Shown here piece by piece: positions 9,034 to 21,050 of a stretch of DNA of 64,000 nucleotides. Every line of letters begins with the position of its first letter. Position 1 is the first letter of the stretch. A program made the position numbers and the translations under genes. The stretch comes from Methylococcales bacterium (lineage in GTDB: Bacteria > Pseudomonadota > Gammaproteobacteria > Methylococcales > Methylomonadaceae): the NCBI GenBank assembly GCA_028707085.1, contig JAQTUW010000004.1, positions 62,001 through 126,000 on the forward strand, in the 5' to 3' direction. Below the pieces are notes generated by a model. It was not told the DNA's origin, made no database searches, and saw only the letters and a list, made by a program, of their open reading frames with translations.

Positions 9034-10254
9034 TCAGTGATTGCTGTAATGAGACTCGATATAGCGTTCGACCAGGGCGTGAAACTCGGCGGCGATATTG
9101 TCGCCTTTCAGGGTCACGGTCTTGACGCCATCTTCAAATACCGGCGCCACCGGCGATTCGCCGGTACCCGGCAGGCTGATGCCGATGTTGGCGTTCTTGC
9201 TTTCGCCAGGCCCATTGACGACACAGCCCATAACCGCCACTTCCATGTTCTCCACGCCTTTGTATTGATCTTTCCAGACCGGCATCTGTTCTCGCAGATA
9301 AGTCTGAATCTCCTGGGCGAGTTTCTGGAAATAGTCGCTGGTGGTGCGTCCGCAACCGGGGCAGGCGATGACCATGGGCGTAAAGGAACGAAAGCCCATG
9401 GTTTGCAGAATTTCCTGGGCGACGATCACTTCCTTGGTGCGGGCGGCGCCGGGTTCCGGCGTCAGGGAGATGCGGATGGTGTCGCCTATGCCCTGCTGCA
9501 TCAGTACGCCCAGCGCCGCGGACGAGGCGACGATGCCCTTGGAGCCCATGCCGGCTTCGGTCAGCCCCAGATGCAGCGCGTAATCGCAGCGCCTGGACAG
9601 GTCTTCGTAAATGCTGATCAATTCCTGGACATTGCTGATTTTGCAGGACAAGATGATCTTGTCCTTGTCCAGGCCCAGTTCCTGGGCTTTGGCTGCGCTT
9701 TCCAGGGCAGAGAGCACAATCGCCTCGCGGGTAATGGCCGGCAATTCCTTGGGGGTGGCGGATAGTCTGTTTTCATCCAGCAGACGGGTCAATACCGCCT
9801 GATCCAGGCTGCCGCCGTTGACGCCTATGCGTACCGGCTTGTTGTAGCGGCAGGCAAATTCTATCATCTGCTGAAATTGCGGGTCACGGGCCTTGCCTTT
9901 GCCGACATTGCCGGGGTTGATCCGGTATTTGGCCAGCGCCTGAGCACAATCGGGGTATTTTTCCAGCAGTTTATGACCATTAAAGTGAAAGTCGCCGATA
10001 ATCGGCACCGAAAATCCCTGCTGTTCAAGACGGTTGACAATGTCCGGTACGGCTTTGGCCGCCTCTTCGGTATTGACGGTAATTCTAACCAGTTCGGAGC
10101 CGGCGGTTGATAATTCCATAATCTGCCTGACGCTGCCTGCAACATCGGTGGTATCGGTATTGGTCATGGATTGCACGACGATAGGCGCGCCGCCGCCAAC
10201 TTTGACGTTGCCAACCAAAACCTGCTGTGTCTGTTTTCTGGAGCTAATCGACAT
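9034..10254 (-). CDS. ispG: 4-hydroxy-3-methylbut-2-en-1-yl diphosphate synthase
   Basis: IspG (GcpE) reduces 2-C-methyl-erythritol 2,4-cyclodiphosphate to HMBPP, the penultimate step of the MEP isoprenoid pathway in the cytoplasm. The 406-residue protein shows the N-terminal TIM barrel (VQSMTNTDT near residue 28, RINPGNVG near 130) and the C-terminal iron-sulfur domain. Its [4Fe-4S] ligands are Cys298 and Cys301 (CPGCG) and Cys344 (GCVVNGPGE) with the following Glu. It is slightly longer than the E. coli enzyme. It stands alone here, diverging from the nqr operon across about 400 bases. Confidence 0.97.
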   Translation of the reverse strand: MSISSRKQTQQVLVGNVKVGGGAPIVVQSMTNTDTTDVAGSVRQIMELSTAGSELVRITVNTEEAAKAVPDIVNRLEQQGFSVPIIGDFHFNGHKLLEKYPDCAQALAKYRINPGNVGKGKARDPQFQQMIEFACRYNKPVRIGVNGGSLDQAVLTRLLDENRLSATPKELPAITREAIVLSALESAAKAQELGLDKDKIILSCKISNVQELISIYEDLSRRCDYALHLGLTEAGMGSKGIVASSAALGVLMQQGIGDTIRISLTPEPGAARTKEVIVAQEILQTMGFRSFTPMVIACPGCGRTTSDYFQKLAQEIQTYLREQMPVWKDQYKGVENMEVAVMGCVVNGPGESKNANIGISLPGTGESPVAPVFEDGVKTVTLKGDNIAAEFHALVERYIESHYSNH

Positions 10255-12017
<1,763 letters not shown>

Positions 12018-12018
<1 letters not shown>

Positions 12019-13217
12019 TGTCGGCTAGAGATTTTTTAGATAGCATAGAGCCGCATTTTACAAAGGGTGGCAAATTTGAGAAGTACTACGGTCTCTATGA
12101 GATGGTGGATACTTTCATTTATACGCCAGCCGATGTAACGCGCGGCACAACCCACGTTCGTGACGGCAATGACCTGAAACGCACCATGACTTTCGTGGTG
12201 ATCGCCACGGCGTTCTGTGTGTTTATGGCTTGGTATAACACCGGCTATCAGGCCAATCTGGCCATGAAGGGCATGGGTGTCGAATCCATAGACGGCTGGC
12301 GCGGCATTCCAATGATGTTGTTCGGTTATAACCCGTACAACCCGTTGTCCTGTCTGGTGCACGGCATGCTGTATTTCTTCCCGGTTTACATCACTACCCT
12401 GGCGGTGGGCGGTTTCTGGGAGGTGCTGTTCGCAACCGTTCGCAAGCATGAGGTGAACGAGGGCTTTCTGGTGTCATCCATGCTCTACACCCTGATTCTG
12501 CCGGCTGAAATCCCTTTGTGGCAAGTGGCGCTGGGTATTTCCTTCGGCATCGTGCTGGGAAAAGAAGTTTTCGGCGGCACAGGCAAGAACTTTTTGAATC
12601 CTGCTCTGACCGGCCGGGCCTTTCTATTTTTTGCCTACCCTGCCTCAATGTCCGGCGATGCCGCCTGGGTGGCGGTGGATGGTTATAGCGGGGCGACTGC
12701 GTTGTCGCTGGCTTCCGTCGGCGGTCTGGACGCCATACAGGGCAGTTTTGGCTGGTTTCAGGCTTTCTTCGGCTTCATTCCCGGTGCGATGGGCGAAACC
12801 TCGACCCTGGCCTGCATGCTGGGGGCGGCGTTTCTGCTTTATACCCGCATAGCGTCCTATCGCATCATGGTCGGCGTCATGATCGGCATGATCGGCATGT
12901 CTACCCTGTTTAATGTGATAGGCAGCGAGACCAATCCGATGTTCGCCATACCTTGGTACTGGCATATGGTGCTGGGCGGTTTTGCCTTCGGCGCCGTCTA
13001 TATGGCGACCGACCCGGTCTCCGCGGCCGTTACCGACGTCGGGCGCTGGATTTACGGTAGTCTGATCGGCGTGATGATTGTCCTTATTCGGGTTATCAAT
13101 CCGGCTTTCCCCGAAGGCGTGATGCTTGCAATTCTTTTCTCAAACATGTTTGCACCATTGATTGATTACTTCGTTGTTCAAGCAAATATCAGAAGAAGGA
13201 TTAAACGCCATGCTTAA
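12018..13217 (+). CDS. nqrB: Na+-translocating NADH:quinone reductase subunit B
   Basis: NqrB is the large membrane subunit that carries covalent FMN and forms part of the sodium path. The 399-residue protein has about ten hydrophobic segments. The flavinylation motif SGAT lies in [10 protein letters not shown] (around residue 223-232), where the threonine is the FMN attachment site in characterised homologues. N-terminus [14 protein letters not shown] is soluble. The gene overlaps nqrA by one base and nqrC by eight. Confidence 0.97.
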
Positions 13218-14073
13218 TGCCGAGAAAAAAACCTGCAAGTACAACGAGCAGCTCTGCAAATATTACGAGCAGTTCAAAGCCCATTGCGTCCGGATTCTGG
13301 CCCTGAGCAATGATAGTCTGGAAAAAACCCTCAATGTGGCGCTGGCTCTGTGTCTGGTCTGCGCGGTATTGGTCTCCATCGCTTTTGTGGCGCTCAGGCC
13401 TTTGCAAGTCCACAACAAGGCGCTGGACATGAAGACGAATATTCTGGATGTCGCCGGCCTGTTGCAGGATGGCGTCGATATTGATCAGGCGTTCAGGGAA
13501 AGAATCGAAAGCAGGATAGTCGATCTGAAAACCGGTGAATATGTCGATAGCATAGACGCCGACGAATACGACCAGCGTAAAGCGGCCAAGGATCCTGCCC
13601 GGAACGAAGTCATTCCGACAGACAAGGACATCGCCAGCATCCGGGTCAAAGCCAAATACACCAAGATTTATCTGGTCAGAAACGGAGATCAGTTGCAATC
13701 CATCATTCTGCCCGTCAATGGTTATGGCTTGTGGTCCACCATGTACGGCTTTCTGGCTCTGGATCCCGATGCGCAAACCGTGCAAAGCATTAACCTGTAT
13801 GATCAGGCGGAAACGCCGGGTTTGGGCGGGGAAGTGGTCAATCCTAACTGGCGCGCGCTGTGGAAAGGCAAAAAAGTCTATTCCGATAAAGGTGATGTAG
13901 CCTTGACGCTGGTCAAGGGCGGCGTAGACGAAACCCGTGCCGATGCGGTCTACAAGGTAGACGGCCTGGCCGGCGCGACACTGACCAGCCGCGGGGTCAG
14001 CAATCTGATCCAGTACTGGATGGGGCCGGAAGGTTTCGCTACTTATCTAAACAAATTAAGAACTAATGGTTAG
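13210..14073 (+). CDS. nqrC: Na+-translocating NADH:quinone reductase subunit C
   Basis: NqrC carries the second covalent FMN, on the periplasmic side, in an FMN-binding domain. The motif GATLTS (in [10 protein letters not shown] near the C-terminus) is the attachment site. One transmembrane helix lies at about residues 44-66 ([20 protein letters not shown]). ATG 13210 gives 287 residues, longer than typical members, because about 35 residues precede the region that aligns with the usual N-terminus; this extra segment holds three cysteines (C at about 8, 15 and 25). The frame is open further upstream to 13162, but that would overlap nqrB by 56 bases, so 13210 is preferred. FMN is attached by ApbE, which is not in the window. 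Confidence 0.95.
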   Translation: MLNAEKKTCKYNEQLCKYYEQFKAHCVRILALSNDSLEKTLNVALALCLVCAVLVSIAFVALRPLQVHNKALDMKTNILDVAGLLQDGVDIDQAFRERIESRIVDLKTGEYVDSIDADEYDQRKAAKDPARNEVIPTDKDIASIRVKAKYTKIYLVRNGDQLQSIILPVNGYGLWSTMYGFLALDPDAQTVQSINLYDQAETPGLGGEVVNPNWRALWKGKKVYSDKGDVALTLVKGGVDETRADAVYKVDGLAGATLTSRGVSNLIQYWMGPEGFATYLNKLRTNG

Positions 14074-14081
14074 GGCTAATC

Positions 14082-14750
14082 ATGGATAAAGAAACTAAAA
14101 AAGTATTATTCGAGCCATTGATCGATAACAATCCAATCACCTTGCAGGTGCTTGGAGTCTGCTCGGCGCTGGCGGTGACTTCGCAAATGTCAACTTCGCT
14201 GATCATGGCCCTGGCTCTGACATCGGTAACCGCCTGCTCAAGCGCGGCGATCAGCGCCGTGCGCAAGCACACGCCCGGTAGTATCAGGATTATCGTGCAG
14301 ATGATCATCATCGCCTCGCTGGTTATCGTGGTCGATCAGATTCTCAAGGCTTTTGCATTCGAGGTCAGTAAGAAACTGTCGGTTTTTGTCGGTCTGATCA
14401 TCACCAACTGCATCGTCATGGGCCGCGCCGAAGCGTATGCCATGAAGAATCCGCCGCTGCAAAGTTTTGTGGACGGCATCGGTAACGGCATGGGTTATAG
14501 TCTGATTCTGATTCTGGTGGCGCTGTTCAGGGAAACGCTGGGCTCGGGTAAATTGCTTGGCTTTGAAGTGCTGCCGTTGCTGAAGGACGGCGGCTGGTAT
14601 GTGCCGAACGGCTTGATGTTGTTGCCGCCCAGTGCGTTTTTCATCATTGGTCTGATTATCTGGGCTGTACGCACATGGAAACCCAAACAGGTCGAACGCA
14701 ACGAGTTCAAGATTTTATCGATAGCGCATGGTGAGGGAGGGCATCACTAA
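14082..14750 (+). CDS. nqrD: Na+-translocating NADH:quinone reductase subunit D
   Basis: NqrD is one of two homologous six-helix membrane subunits that, with NqrE, coordinate an iron centre within the membrane. The 222-residue protein begins [20 protein letters not shown], a conserved family opening, and has six hydrophobic segments; the cysteine in [14 protein letters not shown] is the conserved iron-binding candidate. It overlaps nqrE by one base (TAATG). Confidence 0.97.
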   Translation: MDKETKKVLFEPLIDNNPITLQVLGVCSALAVTSQMSTSLIMALALTSVTACSSAAISAVRKHTPGSIRIIVQMIIIASLVIVVDQILKAFAFEVSKKLSVFVGLIITNCIVMGRAEAYAMKNPPLQSFVDGIGNGMGYSLILILVALFRETLGSGKLLGFEVLPLLKDGGWYVPNGLMLLPPSAFFIIGLIIWAVRTWKPKQVERNEFKILSIAHGEGGHH

Positions 14751-15358
14751 TGGAAGCCTATATCAGTTTATTTGTAAAAGCGGTTTTCATCGAAAATCTG
14801 GCTTTGTCTTTCTTTCTGGGAATGTGCACATTCCTGGCTGTTTCCAAGAAAATCTCTACAGCCATGGGGCTGGGCATTGCGGTGATGGTTGTACAGACCC
14901 TGACTGTACCGGCCAATAACTTCATCTACCAGACCTTGCTGAAAGAGGACGCCCTGTCCTGGATAGGCATTACCGGTGTGGACTTGAGTTTTTTAAGTCT
15001 GCTGAGCTGTATCGGCATGATTGCGGCGATTGTGCAGATTCTGGAAATGATACTGGACAAGTTTTTTCCTGCCCTGTATCAGGCTCTGGGTATCTTCCTG
15101 CCGCTGATTACAGTTAACTGCGCGATTCTGGCGGGTAGTCTGTTCATGATCGAACGCGACTATAACTTCAGTGAAAGTGTCGTTTACGGTATAGGCAGTG
15201 GTTTCGGCTGGGCGTTGGCGATTACCGTCATGGCCGGTGTTCGCGAGAAACTCAAATACAGTGATATTCCTGCGGCCTTGCAAGGCCTGGGCATCACATT
15301 TATTACAGCCGGCTTGATGTCTTTGGGCTTCATGGCGTTCTCTGGAATTCAATTATAA
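14750..15358 (+). CDS. nqrE: Na+-translocating NADH:quinone reductase subunit E
   Basis: NqrE is the partner of NqrD in the membrane core. The 202-residue protein starts [20 protein letters not shown] and has six hydrophobic helices. Its conserved cysteines lie near residue 26 ([11 protein letters not shown]) and about 124 ([10 protein letters not shown]), matching the inverted-topology iron site shared with NqrD. Ten bases separate it from nqrF. Confidence 0.97.
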   Translation: MEAYISLFVKAVFIENLALSFFLGMCTFLAVSKKISTAMGLGIAVMVVQTLTVPANNFIYQTLLKEDALSWIGITGVDLSFLSLLSCIGMIAAIVQILEMILDKFFPALYQALGIFLPLITVNCAILAGSLFMIERDYNFSESVVYGIGSGFGWALAITVMAGVREKLKYSDIPAALQGLGITFITAGLMSLGFMAFSGIQL

Positions 15359-15368
15359 GGGTATCGTA

Positions 15369-16589
15369 ATGCTGGAAATTGCATTAGGTGTTATTTTTTT
15401 CACGGTTATCGTGATTGCGCTGGTGTTTTTAATCATCGGCGCGAAAAGCAAACTGGTAGCCTCCGGCGATGTGGAAGTTCTGATCAATCATGAAAAGAAA
15501 ATCAATGTGCCGGTCGGCTCCAAATTATTAACGGCTCTGGCCGACAATCAACTGTTCGTGTCCTCGGCTTGTGGCGGCGGCGGCACCTGCGGTCAATGCA
15601 AGGTCAAGGTGCATGCCGGCGGCGGCGATATTTTGCCGACGGAACTGTCGCATATCAGCAAGCGTGAAGCGGCTCATGGCGAACGCCTGGCCTGTCAGGT
15701 CTCCATCAAACAAAATATGGATATCGAAGTTGAAGACAGTGTGTTCGGGGTAAAAAAATGGGAGTGCACTGTTAAATCCAACGATAACGTGGCGACGTTC
15801 ATCAAGGAACTGGTGCTGGAATTGCCAAAAGGCGAAGCCATCAACTACCGCGCCGGTGGTTATATCCAGATTGAATGCCCGCCGCATGTTTCAAAATATG
15901 CGGACATGGATGTCTCTGACGAATACCGTCCGGACTGGGATAAATTTAATCTTTGGCGTTATGTGTCCGATGTGAAGGAGCCTACGCTGCGCGCCTACTC
16001 CATGGCGTCCTATCCGGAAGAAAAGGAAATCATGCTCAATGTGCGGATTGCCACGCCGCCGCCAAATGCGCCTGAAGGCACGCCGCCCGGCATCATGTCG
16101 TCCTTTATCTTTAACCTGAAGCCAGGCGACAAGGTGTTTGTGTCCGGGCCTTACGGGGAGTTTTACGCCAAGGATACCGATAATGAAATGGTGTTCATCG
16201 GTGGCGGCGCGGGTATGGCCCCCATGCGCTCGCATATTTTCGATCAGTTACGCAGGCTGAAATCCAAGCGCAAGATGACTTTCTGGTACGGCGCTCGCAG
16301 CAAGCGCGAAATGTTCTATGTTGAAGATTTTGACATGCTGGCCAAAGAAAATGATAATTTCGAATGGCATGTAGCGCTTTCCGATCCGTTGCCGGATGAT
16401 AACTGGAAAGGTTATACCGGTTTTATTCATAATGTATTGTTCGAGGAGTTCATCAAGAACCATCCTTCGCCGGAAGATTGCGAATATTACATGTGCGGAC
16501 CGCCAATCATGAACTCTTCAGTCATCAACATGCTGATTGCCAATGGTGTTGATCCTGAAAACATCTTCCTGGATGATTTCGGGGGTTAA
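15369..16589 (+). CDS. nqrF: Na+-translocating NADH:quinone reductase subunit F
   Basis: NqrF is the NADH-oxidising entry subunit. The 406-residue protein has an N-terminal membrane anchor (about residues 3-23), a plant-type [2Fe-2S] ferredoxin domain with ligands Cys68, Cys74, Cys77 and Cys109, and a C-terminal FAD/NADH reductase domain with RAYSMAS for FAD and the [12 protein letters not shown] and YMCGPP motifs for NADH. It ends with the family C-terminus ILDDFGG-type (FLDDFGG). A terminator follows at once, so nqrM downstream may be expressed partly separately. Confidence 0.97.
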   Translation: MLEIALGVIFFTVIVIALVFLIIGAKSKLVASGDVEVLINHEKKINVPVGSKLLTALADNQLFVSSACGGGGTCGQCKVKVHAGGGDILPTELSHISKREAAHGERLACQVSIKQNMDIEVEDSVFGVKKWECTVKSNDNVATFIKELVLELPKGEAINYRAGGYIQIECPPHVSKYADMDVSDEYRPDWDKFNLWRYVSDVKEPTLRAYSMASYPEEKEIMLNVRIATPPPNAPEGTPPGIMSSFIFNLKPGDKVFVSGPYGEFYAKDTDNEMVFIGGGAGMAPMRSHIFDQLRRLKSKRKMTFWYGARSKREMFYVEDFDMLAKENDNFEWHVALSDPLPDDNWKGYTGFIHNVLFEEFIKNHPSPEDCEYYMCGPPIMNSSVINMLIANGVDPENIFLDDFGG

Positions 16590-16610
16590 ACCGGGCCTGA
16601 AGCGGACACG

Positions 16611-16650
16611 AAACGGGGTGCGGTCGCAGATCGCACCTCGTTTTTTGTTT
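16611..16650 (+). terminator. Terminator of the nqrABCDEF operon
   Basis: Stem ACGGGGTGCG (16613-16622) with CGCACCTCGT (16632-16641), one G-T pair, followed by TTTTTGTTTT. It stands 24 bases after the nqrF stop. Confidence 0.85.
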
Positions 16651-16859
16651 TATAAACGGCTAAAATCGCCTGAAACGGTTAGGCGCGCACCGGGGGGGTA
16701 GGGATAACCCTTAACTCACGGCATTGGCGAGTGGTGGCGCGACACGTGTTGATTGGCTATCAACGGCTCGAAATCAAAATTGAACCATTATTTATTTGAA
16801 TATTCCAATTGTGTGTCGGCAATTTGCCGGGCTGCAATGATTTACAAAAGGAGAAAAAG

Positions 16860-17045
16860 ATGGGTTATTTTATAGCCACGTTTGCATTTATGCTGATAGT
16901 CATCGCCATCATGGCGGTAGGCGTAATCTTCGGCAGGCATGCCATTAAAGGTTCTTGCGGCGGCACAGGCAATTGCATCTGCAAGGAAAAGTGCGACAAA
17001 CGGAAAAAGCTGGATGCCGAACAGCAGGCAATTAGTGATTTATAG
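16860..17045 (+). CDS. nqrM: Na+-NQR maturation protein NqrM
   Basis: NqrM (formerly DUF539) is needed for assembly of active Na+-NQR, probably by delivering iron to the NqrD/NqrE centre. The 61-residue protein has one N-terminal transmembrane helix (about 4-25) and four cysteines in the tail, Cys33, Cys39, Cys41 and Cys45 (GSCGG...CICKEKC). AAAAGGAG seven bases before ATG 16860 fixes the start; an open frame extends to 16809 without a ribosome site. It lies 270 bases after nqrF behind a terminator, and ends at a strong bidirectional terminator. Confidence 0.93.
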   Translation: MGYFIATFAFMLIVIAIMAVGVIFGRHAIKGSCGGTGNCICKEKCDKRKKLDAEQQAISDL

Positions 17046-17067
17046 CATCCACCAAGGACGCATGTAC

Positions 17068-17097
17068 ATAAAAAAGGGGCTGAAAAGCCCCTTTTTC
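17068..17097. terminator. Bidirectional terminator between nqrM and the dihaem peroxidase gene
   Basis: AAAAAGGGGC, loop TGAAAA, GCCCCTTTTT: a U-tract exists on both strands. It serves nqrM (plus) and the convergent cytochrome gene (minus). Confidence 0.92.
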
Positions 17098-17110
17098 GTA
17101 GCTGTTTGCT

Positions 17111-18121
17111 TTAATTATAGTTAAAGCTGGTTCCCGGCGTACCAGGCAATACCGGCATGGTTTGCGCCGGAAATTCGCCGGTCAGTGAATTTAAGAACGC
17201 AACGATATCAGCGGTATCGGCATCGGAAATATCGATGCCGACCTGCAGTTTGGCCATGATTTTAACCGCAGTAGTCAGATCTTTTACGGCGCCATTGTGG
17301 AAATAAGGGGCTGTTAAGGCAATGTTGCGTAAAGTAGGTACTTTCCACATATGCTTGTCGGCTTCTTTTTTGGTGACGTCTTCCCGGCCAAGATCCTTGA
17401 TGAAATGGTATTGCGCTTCCAGAGCGCCATTCGAGAAAGTCGGGAATTTCTGGAAAACGCCGGCGCCATTAAAGGCCGGGCCGCTATGGCAGCCGGTGCA
17501 GCCCATTTGCTGGGCTTTTTCCATGCCGCGAGTTTGCTGGGCGGTCAGGGCTGATTTATTGCCGCCCACATACTGGTCGTAAGCACTGTTTGGCGTGATC
17601 AGGGTTCTTTCGTAAGCGGCAATGGCTTTGGTGGCGTTGTCCTTGCTGATGGCGTTTTTATCGCCAAAAGCTTTCTCAAATGCCTGTGGATAGCCGGGAA
17701 TGGTTTTTAAACGGCTGACCACGTCATCCCAGCTTTTCATGCCCATTTCGATGGGATTGGTGACAGGGCCGGCAGCCTGTTCTTCCAGGCTGGCCGCGCG
17801 GCCATCCCAAAACTGGACAGCGTTAAAAGCGGCATTCCAGACCGTAGGCGCGCTACGGCCGCCGGTTTGTCCGTGTACGCCCATGGAATTAGGACGGTTG
17901 TCTTCACCGCCCAGCATGGTGTTATGACAGGATGCGCAAGCAACGGTACCGGTGGACGACAGACGTGGATCGTGATAAAGCATTTTGCCCAGCGCCACTT
18001 TTTCGGGGGTTGTCGGATTATTGGCCGGTGCGGGAGCGGTGGTGGGCAGTGGGGTGTCTGCAAATGCAGCAAACGAGCTGCTTAAAGCAATCGCACCTAT
18101 TAATAAGCGTAAGTCAAACAT
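17111..18121 (-). CDS. Dihaem cytochrome c peroxidase / MauG family protein
   Basis: A periplasmic dihaem c-type protein of 336 residues. The start ATG at 18121 has GGAGG six bases upstream and is followed by a signal peptide (about residues 1-21, ending AAFA). Two haem-binding motifs are visible: CASCH at 62-66 and CTGCH at 208-212. The conserved MWKVPTLRNIALTAPYFHNG segment of bacterial cytochrome c peroxidases lies near 280. The family reduces hydrogen peroxide with electrons from small c-type cytochromes; MauG-like members instead oxidise protein substrates. The two cannot be separated from the sequence alone, but length and the PYFHNG motif favour a peroxidase. It is monocistronic. Confidence 0.93.
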   Translation of the reverse strand: MFDLRLLIGAIALSSSFAAFADTPLPTTAPAPANNPTTPEKVALGKMLYHDPRLSSTGTVACASCHNTMLGGEDNRPNSMGVHGQTGGRSAPTVWNAAFNAVQFWDGRAASLEEQAAGPVTNPIEMGMKSWDDVVSRLKTIPGYPQAFEKAFGDKNAISKDNATKAIAAYERTLITPNSAYDQYVGGNKSALTAQQTRGMEKAQQMGCTGCHSGPAFNGAGVFQKFPTFSNGALEAQYHFIKDLGREDVTKKEADKHMWKVPTLRNIALTAPYFHNGAVKDLTTAVKIMAKLQVGIDISDADTADIVAFLNSLTGEFPAQTMPVLPGTPGTSFNYN

Positions 18122-18360
18122 ACAGTCCTCCAGAGTTGTTTTTATAAGGTTATACAGAGGCAATTGTAAGATATAGTGACTAAACAGGTAAATTTAATTG
18201 CGGGCTATGCGGATCAGCCCGGAATACAGGGTCAGGGAAAGGGCGGATAGGCAGTCAGGATGCGATACCCGAATCCGGTTATAATTCGGTCAGCGGGGCA
18301 TAAGTCGTTTTCCGTGGCTGATATATCAATTTTAAACAGAACTTATCAATTTTATACCTA

Positions 18361-19638
18361 ATGAAAATCCTAATAGTTGGCAGTGGCGGCCGGGAACATG
18401 CACTGGCCTGGAAGGCAAAACAATCACCCAGGGTTCGGAGCGTTTTTGTAGCGCCGGGCAATGCGGGTACGGCAGTCGAACCCGGCCTGACAAATGTAGA
18501 CATCCAGGCCGACGATATTGCCGGCTTGCTGAATTTTGCCCAGGTTCGCGGCATAGACCTGACCATAGTCGGCCCTGAAACACCGCTGGTGAATGGCATC
18601 GTCGATCAGTTCAGCGCCGCCGGGCTGGCCTGTTTTGGTCCTACCGCGCGAGCGGCGCAACTGGAAGGCTCCAAGGCATTCTGCAAGGATTTTATGGCGC
18701 GGCACGGTATTCCGACTGCGGACTATCAAACTTTTACCGATTCTGAATCGGCTATTGCCTATATTCATGCCAAGGGGGCGCCGATCGTAGTAAAGGCCGA
18801 TGGTCTGGCGGCAGGCAAAGGTGTGATTGTGGCGCAAACCGAGCAGCAGGCCATAGCCGCAGTGGAAGACATGTTATCCGGCAACAGTTTTGGCGCCGCC
18901 GGACATAGGGTTGTCATAGAGGAGTTTCTGGAGGGCGAGGAGGCCAGTTTTATCGTGATTGCCGATGGCGTCCATGCCCTGGCGATGGCTACCTCGCAAG
19001 ACCACAAGGCCCGCGACAACGGCGATACCGGGCCGAATACCGGCGGGATGGGGGCTTATTCGCCTGCTCCGGTGGTCACTCCGGAAATACACCGGCGGGT
19101 GATGGCGGAAGTCATCAATCCCACCTTGCAAGGCATGCAGGCGGATGGCTACGAATATACCGGCTTTCTGTATGCAGGCTTGATGATCGGCCGGAGCGGC
19201 GCTATTAAGGTACTGGAATACAATTGCCGGTTTGGCGATCCCGAGACTCAGCCCATCATGCTGCGTTTGAAAAGCGATCTGGTAGAGCTATGCCAGGCGG
19301 CGCTGGATAAAACCCTGAATACGCTGGAAACTGAATGGGATCCGCGTCCGGCGCTGGGGGTGGTGCTGGTGGCCGGCGGCTATCCTGACGTTTATGCTAA
19401 AGGACACGCCATCAAGGGTTTGCCCGATCACGAAACTGCCGACACTAAGGTTTTTCATGCCGGTACCCTGCAAAAAAACGGCGAAATCGTCACGCATGGC
19501 GGTCGGGTATTATGCGCGTGCGCTCTGGGTGACACCATAGCCGAAGCGCAAACCAAGGCGTATGCGCTGTGCAGGCAGATAGACTGGCAGGATGTGTATT
19601 ACCGTACGGATATTGGTTTTAAGGCGATTGATAGATGA
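18361..19638 (+). CDS. purD: Phosphoribosylamine-glycine ligase
   Basis: PurD (GARS) joins glycine to phosphoribosylamine using ATP, the second step of purine synthesis. The 425-residue protein shows MKILIVGSGGREHALAWK at the N-terminus, the ATP-grasp region (VVKADGLAAGKGVIVA near 148), DHKARDNGDTGPNTGGMGAY near 214-235 and the FGDPETQ motif near 292. Length is standard. No partner gene (such as purH) precedes it; upstream are 239 bases of non-coding sequence between it and the divergent peroxidase gene. Confidence 0.98.
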   Translation: MKILIVGSGGREHALAWKAKQSPRVRSVFVAPGNAGTAVEPGLTNVDIQADDIAGLLNFAQVRGIDLTIVGPETPLVNGIVDQFSAAGLACFGPTARAAQLEGSKAFCKDFMARHGIPTADYQTFTDSESAIAYIHAKGAPIVVKADGLAAGKGVIVAQTEQQAIAAVEDMLSGNSFGAAGHRVVIEEFLEGEEASFIVIADGVHALAMATSQDHKARDNGDTGPNTGGMGAYSPAPVVTPEIHRRVMAEVINPTLQGMQADGYEYTGFLYAGLMIGRSGAIKVLEYNCRFGDPETQPIMLRLKSDLVELCQAALDKTLNTLETEWDPRPALGVVLVAGGYPDVYAKGHAIKGLPDHETADTKVFHAGTLQKNGEIVTHGGRVLCACALGDTIAEAQTKAYALCRQIDWQDVYYRTDIGFKAIDR

Positions 19639-19725
19639 AAAGGCGGCTTCCGGGTTGTTAGCGTCGGCAGGAAGCTCTATACTCTGATTCTGCCTACAGG
19701 CTCCCTTTCGACATTCGGCAATCCC

Positions 19726-20364
19726 ATGCGTTTTATCATTATACCTGTCACGTCTTACCAGCAGAACTGTACCCTGCTAATCTGCGAGAAAACCGGCAAA
19801 GCCGCACTGGTCGATCCGGGCGGCAATGTTGAGTTGTTGTTGTCCATCGTTAAAAGAGAGGGCGTGGTTCCGGAGTCCATACTGGTCACGCATGGGCACA
19901 TGGATCATATTGGCGGCGTCAGCGAGCTTGCCCTGCGGCTGGGTCTGCCTGTCATTGGCCCGCAAATAGAGGACGATTTCTGGATCAGGGCCTTGCCGGA
20001 GCAATGTCGGATTGCCGGATTTCCGCAGGCTGTCGGTTTCACGCCAACACGATGGCTTAACGATGGCGAACAGGTGACGGTTGGTGAGGAAACTCTGGAT
20101 GTCATACATTGTCCCGGGCATACGCCCGGCCATGTCGTCTATTTCAGCAGCAGTCAGCGCTTGGCGCTGGTAGGGGATGTGCTGTTTAAGGGTTCTATCG
20201 GCCGCACCGATTTACCGAAAGGCGATCATCAGGCGCTGGTTAACGCCATCAAACTAAAATTGTGGCCGCTGGGCGAGGATGTGGCTTTTATTCCCGGACA
20301 TGGGCCGATGTCCACTTTTGGTGAAGAAATGCGCAGCAATCCTTATGTGGGTCGCTATATCTAA
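19726..20364 (+). CDS. MBL-fold metallo-hydrolase (GloB/YcbL-like)
   Basis: A 212-residue metallo-beta-lactamase fold protein. It has the metal motif THGHMDHIGG (near 57-66), HCPGHTPGHVVY (near 129), GDVLFKGSIGRTD (near 148-160) and PGHGP (near 188), which together supply the histidine/aspartate ligands of a binuclear site. The family includes glyoxalase II-like thioesterases such as YcbL. Size and motifs match that small type; the true substrate is not determined. It lies 87 bases after purD on the same strand. Confidence 0.92.
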   Translation: MRFIIIPVTSYQQNCTLLICEKTGKAALVDPGGNVELLLSIVKREGVVPESILVTHGHMDHIGGVSELALRLGLPVIGPQIEDDFWIRALPEQCRIAGFPQAVGFTPTRWLNDGEQVTVGEETLDVIHCPGHTPGHVVYFSSSQRLALVGDVLFKGSIGRTDLPKGDHQALVNAIKLKLWPLGEDVAFIPGHGPMSTFGEEMRSNPYVGRYI

Positions 20365-20367
20365 CCC

Positions 20368-20390
20368 ATAATCCAGTTTTGGCGGATTAT
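20368..20390. terminator. Small hairpin between convergent genes
   Basis: ATAATCC and GGATTAT with a nine-base loop, just after the stop of the hydrolase gene. Short stem and no clear U-tract. Confidence 0.35.
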
Positions 20391-20407
20391 ACCCGCACTG
20401 CGACAGG

Positions 20408-20893
20408 CTATTCTGTCGGCTGGAATGCCGGCGCCCTGTATTGATGCGGTCTTTCGGTTATAGGTTTTTCTTTCTGAGGCTCCGTCTTCGGAAGGCTTAA
20501 CATTTTTGTATATTCACATTTGGCCGGCCGGAAGCCTTTGGAAAATTTGAACTGTCCATGCTGTATTAAAATATAGAATGTAGCCATATCATCGCGCCAT
20601 TCGTTTTTAGGGCTATCGATGAGTTTCCATTTGAATTTGTAGGAGGCAAATCCCGATAATTCAAGATTATTGGCCTGGGCGGCTGCGGAGCTGGCTTTCT
20701 CTATATTGGACATCCACAGCTTTAATGACGTGATTTTTTTATCGGCATAACCGCTGTCCGGGTCTTTAAAGCATTTTTCGATCATTTCATTGATCAGTGC
20801 CGGTAACCCGGTTTCAGCATTTCCTGAGCCGGGAAAAAACAGCAGAGCCACAACAAGCGCAAGAACCGGTTTCCAGTTTTTTGCGTTAAACAT
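20408..20893 (-). CDS. Small secreted protein of unknown function
   Basis: The protein from ATG 20893 has 161 residues; GGAG nine bases upstream supports this start over an in-frame ATG at 20914. A signal peptide spans about residues 1-26 (VLALVVALLFFPGSGNAE). The mature part is basic and has two cysteines, in CFKDP and KCEYTK, which could pair in the periplasm. The tail is rich in Pro, Glu and Lys. I do not recognise a family. It is convergent with the metallo-hydrolase and separated from cysH by about 150 bases. Confidence 0.65.
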   Translation of the reverse strand: MFNAKNWKPVLALVVALLFFPGSGNAETGLPALINEMIEKCFKDPDSGYADKKITSLKLWMSNIEKASSAAAQANNLELSGFASYKFKWKLIDSPKNEWRDDMATFYILIQHGQFKFSKGFRPAKCEYTKMLSLPKTEPQKEKPITERPHQYRAPAFQPTE

Positions 20894-21050
20894 CCGGCAA
20901 TCTCCAAAAAGCATATCTCAGGCGAAAAAGCAAAATTAACATTGGAAATAGTACACCAATTTAGTGATGTAATTCAAAATTACGCTAACCGGCGGTTCTG
21001 CCCGGCCAGACGGTAACGGTCATCTGTGCGGATTTGCTGTTGTGGAAGCG

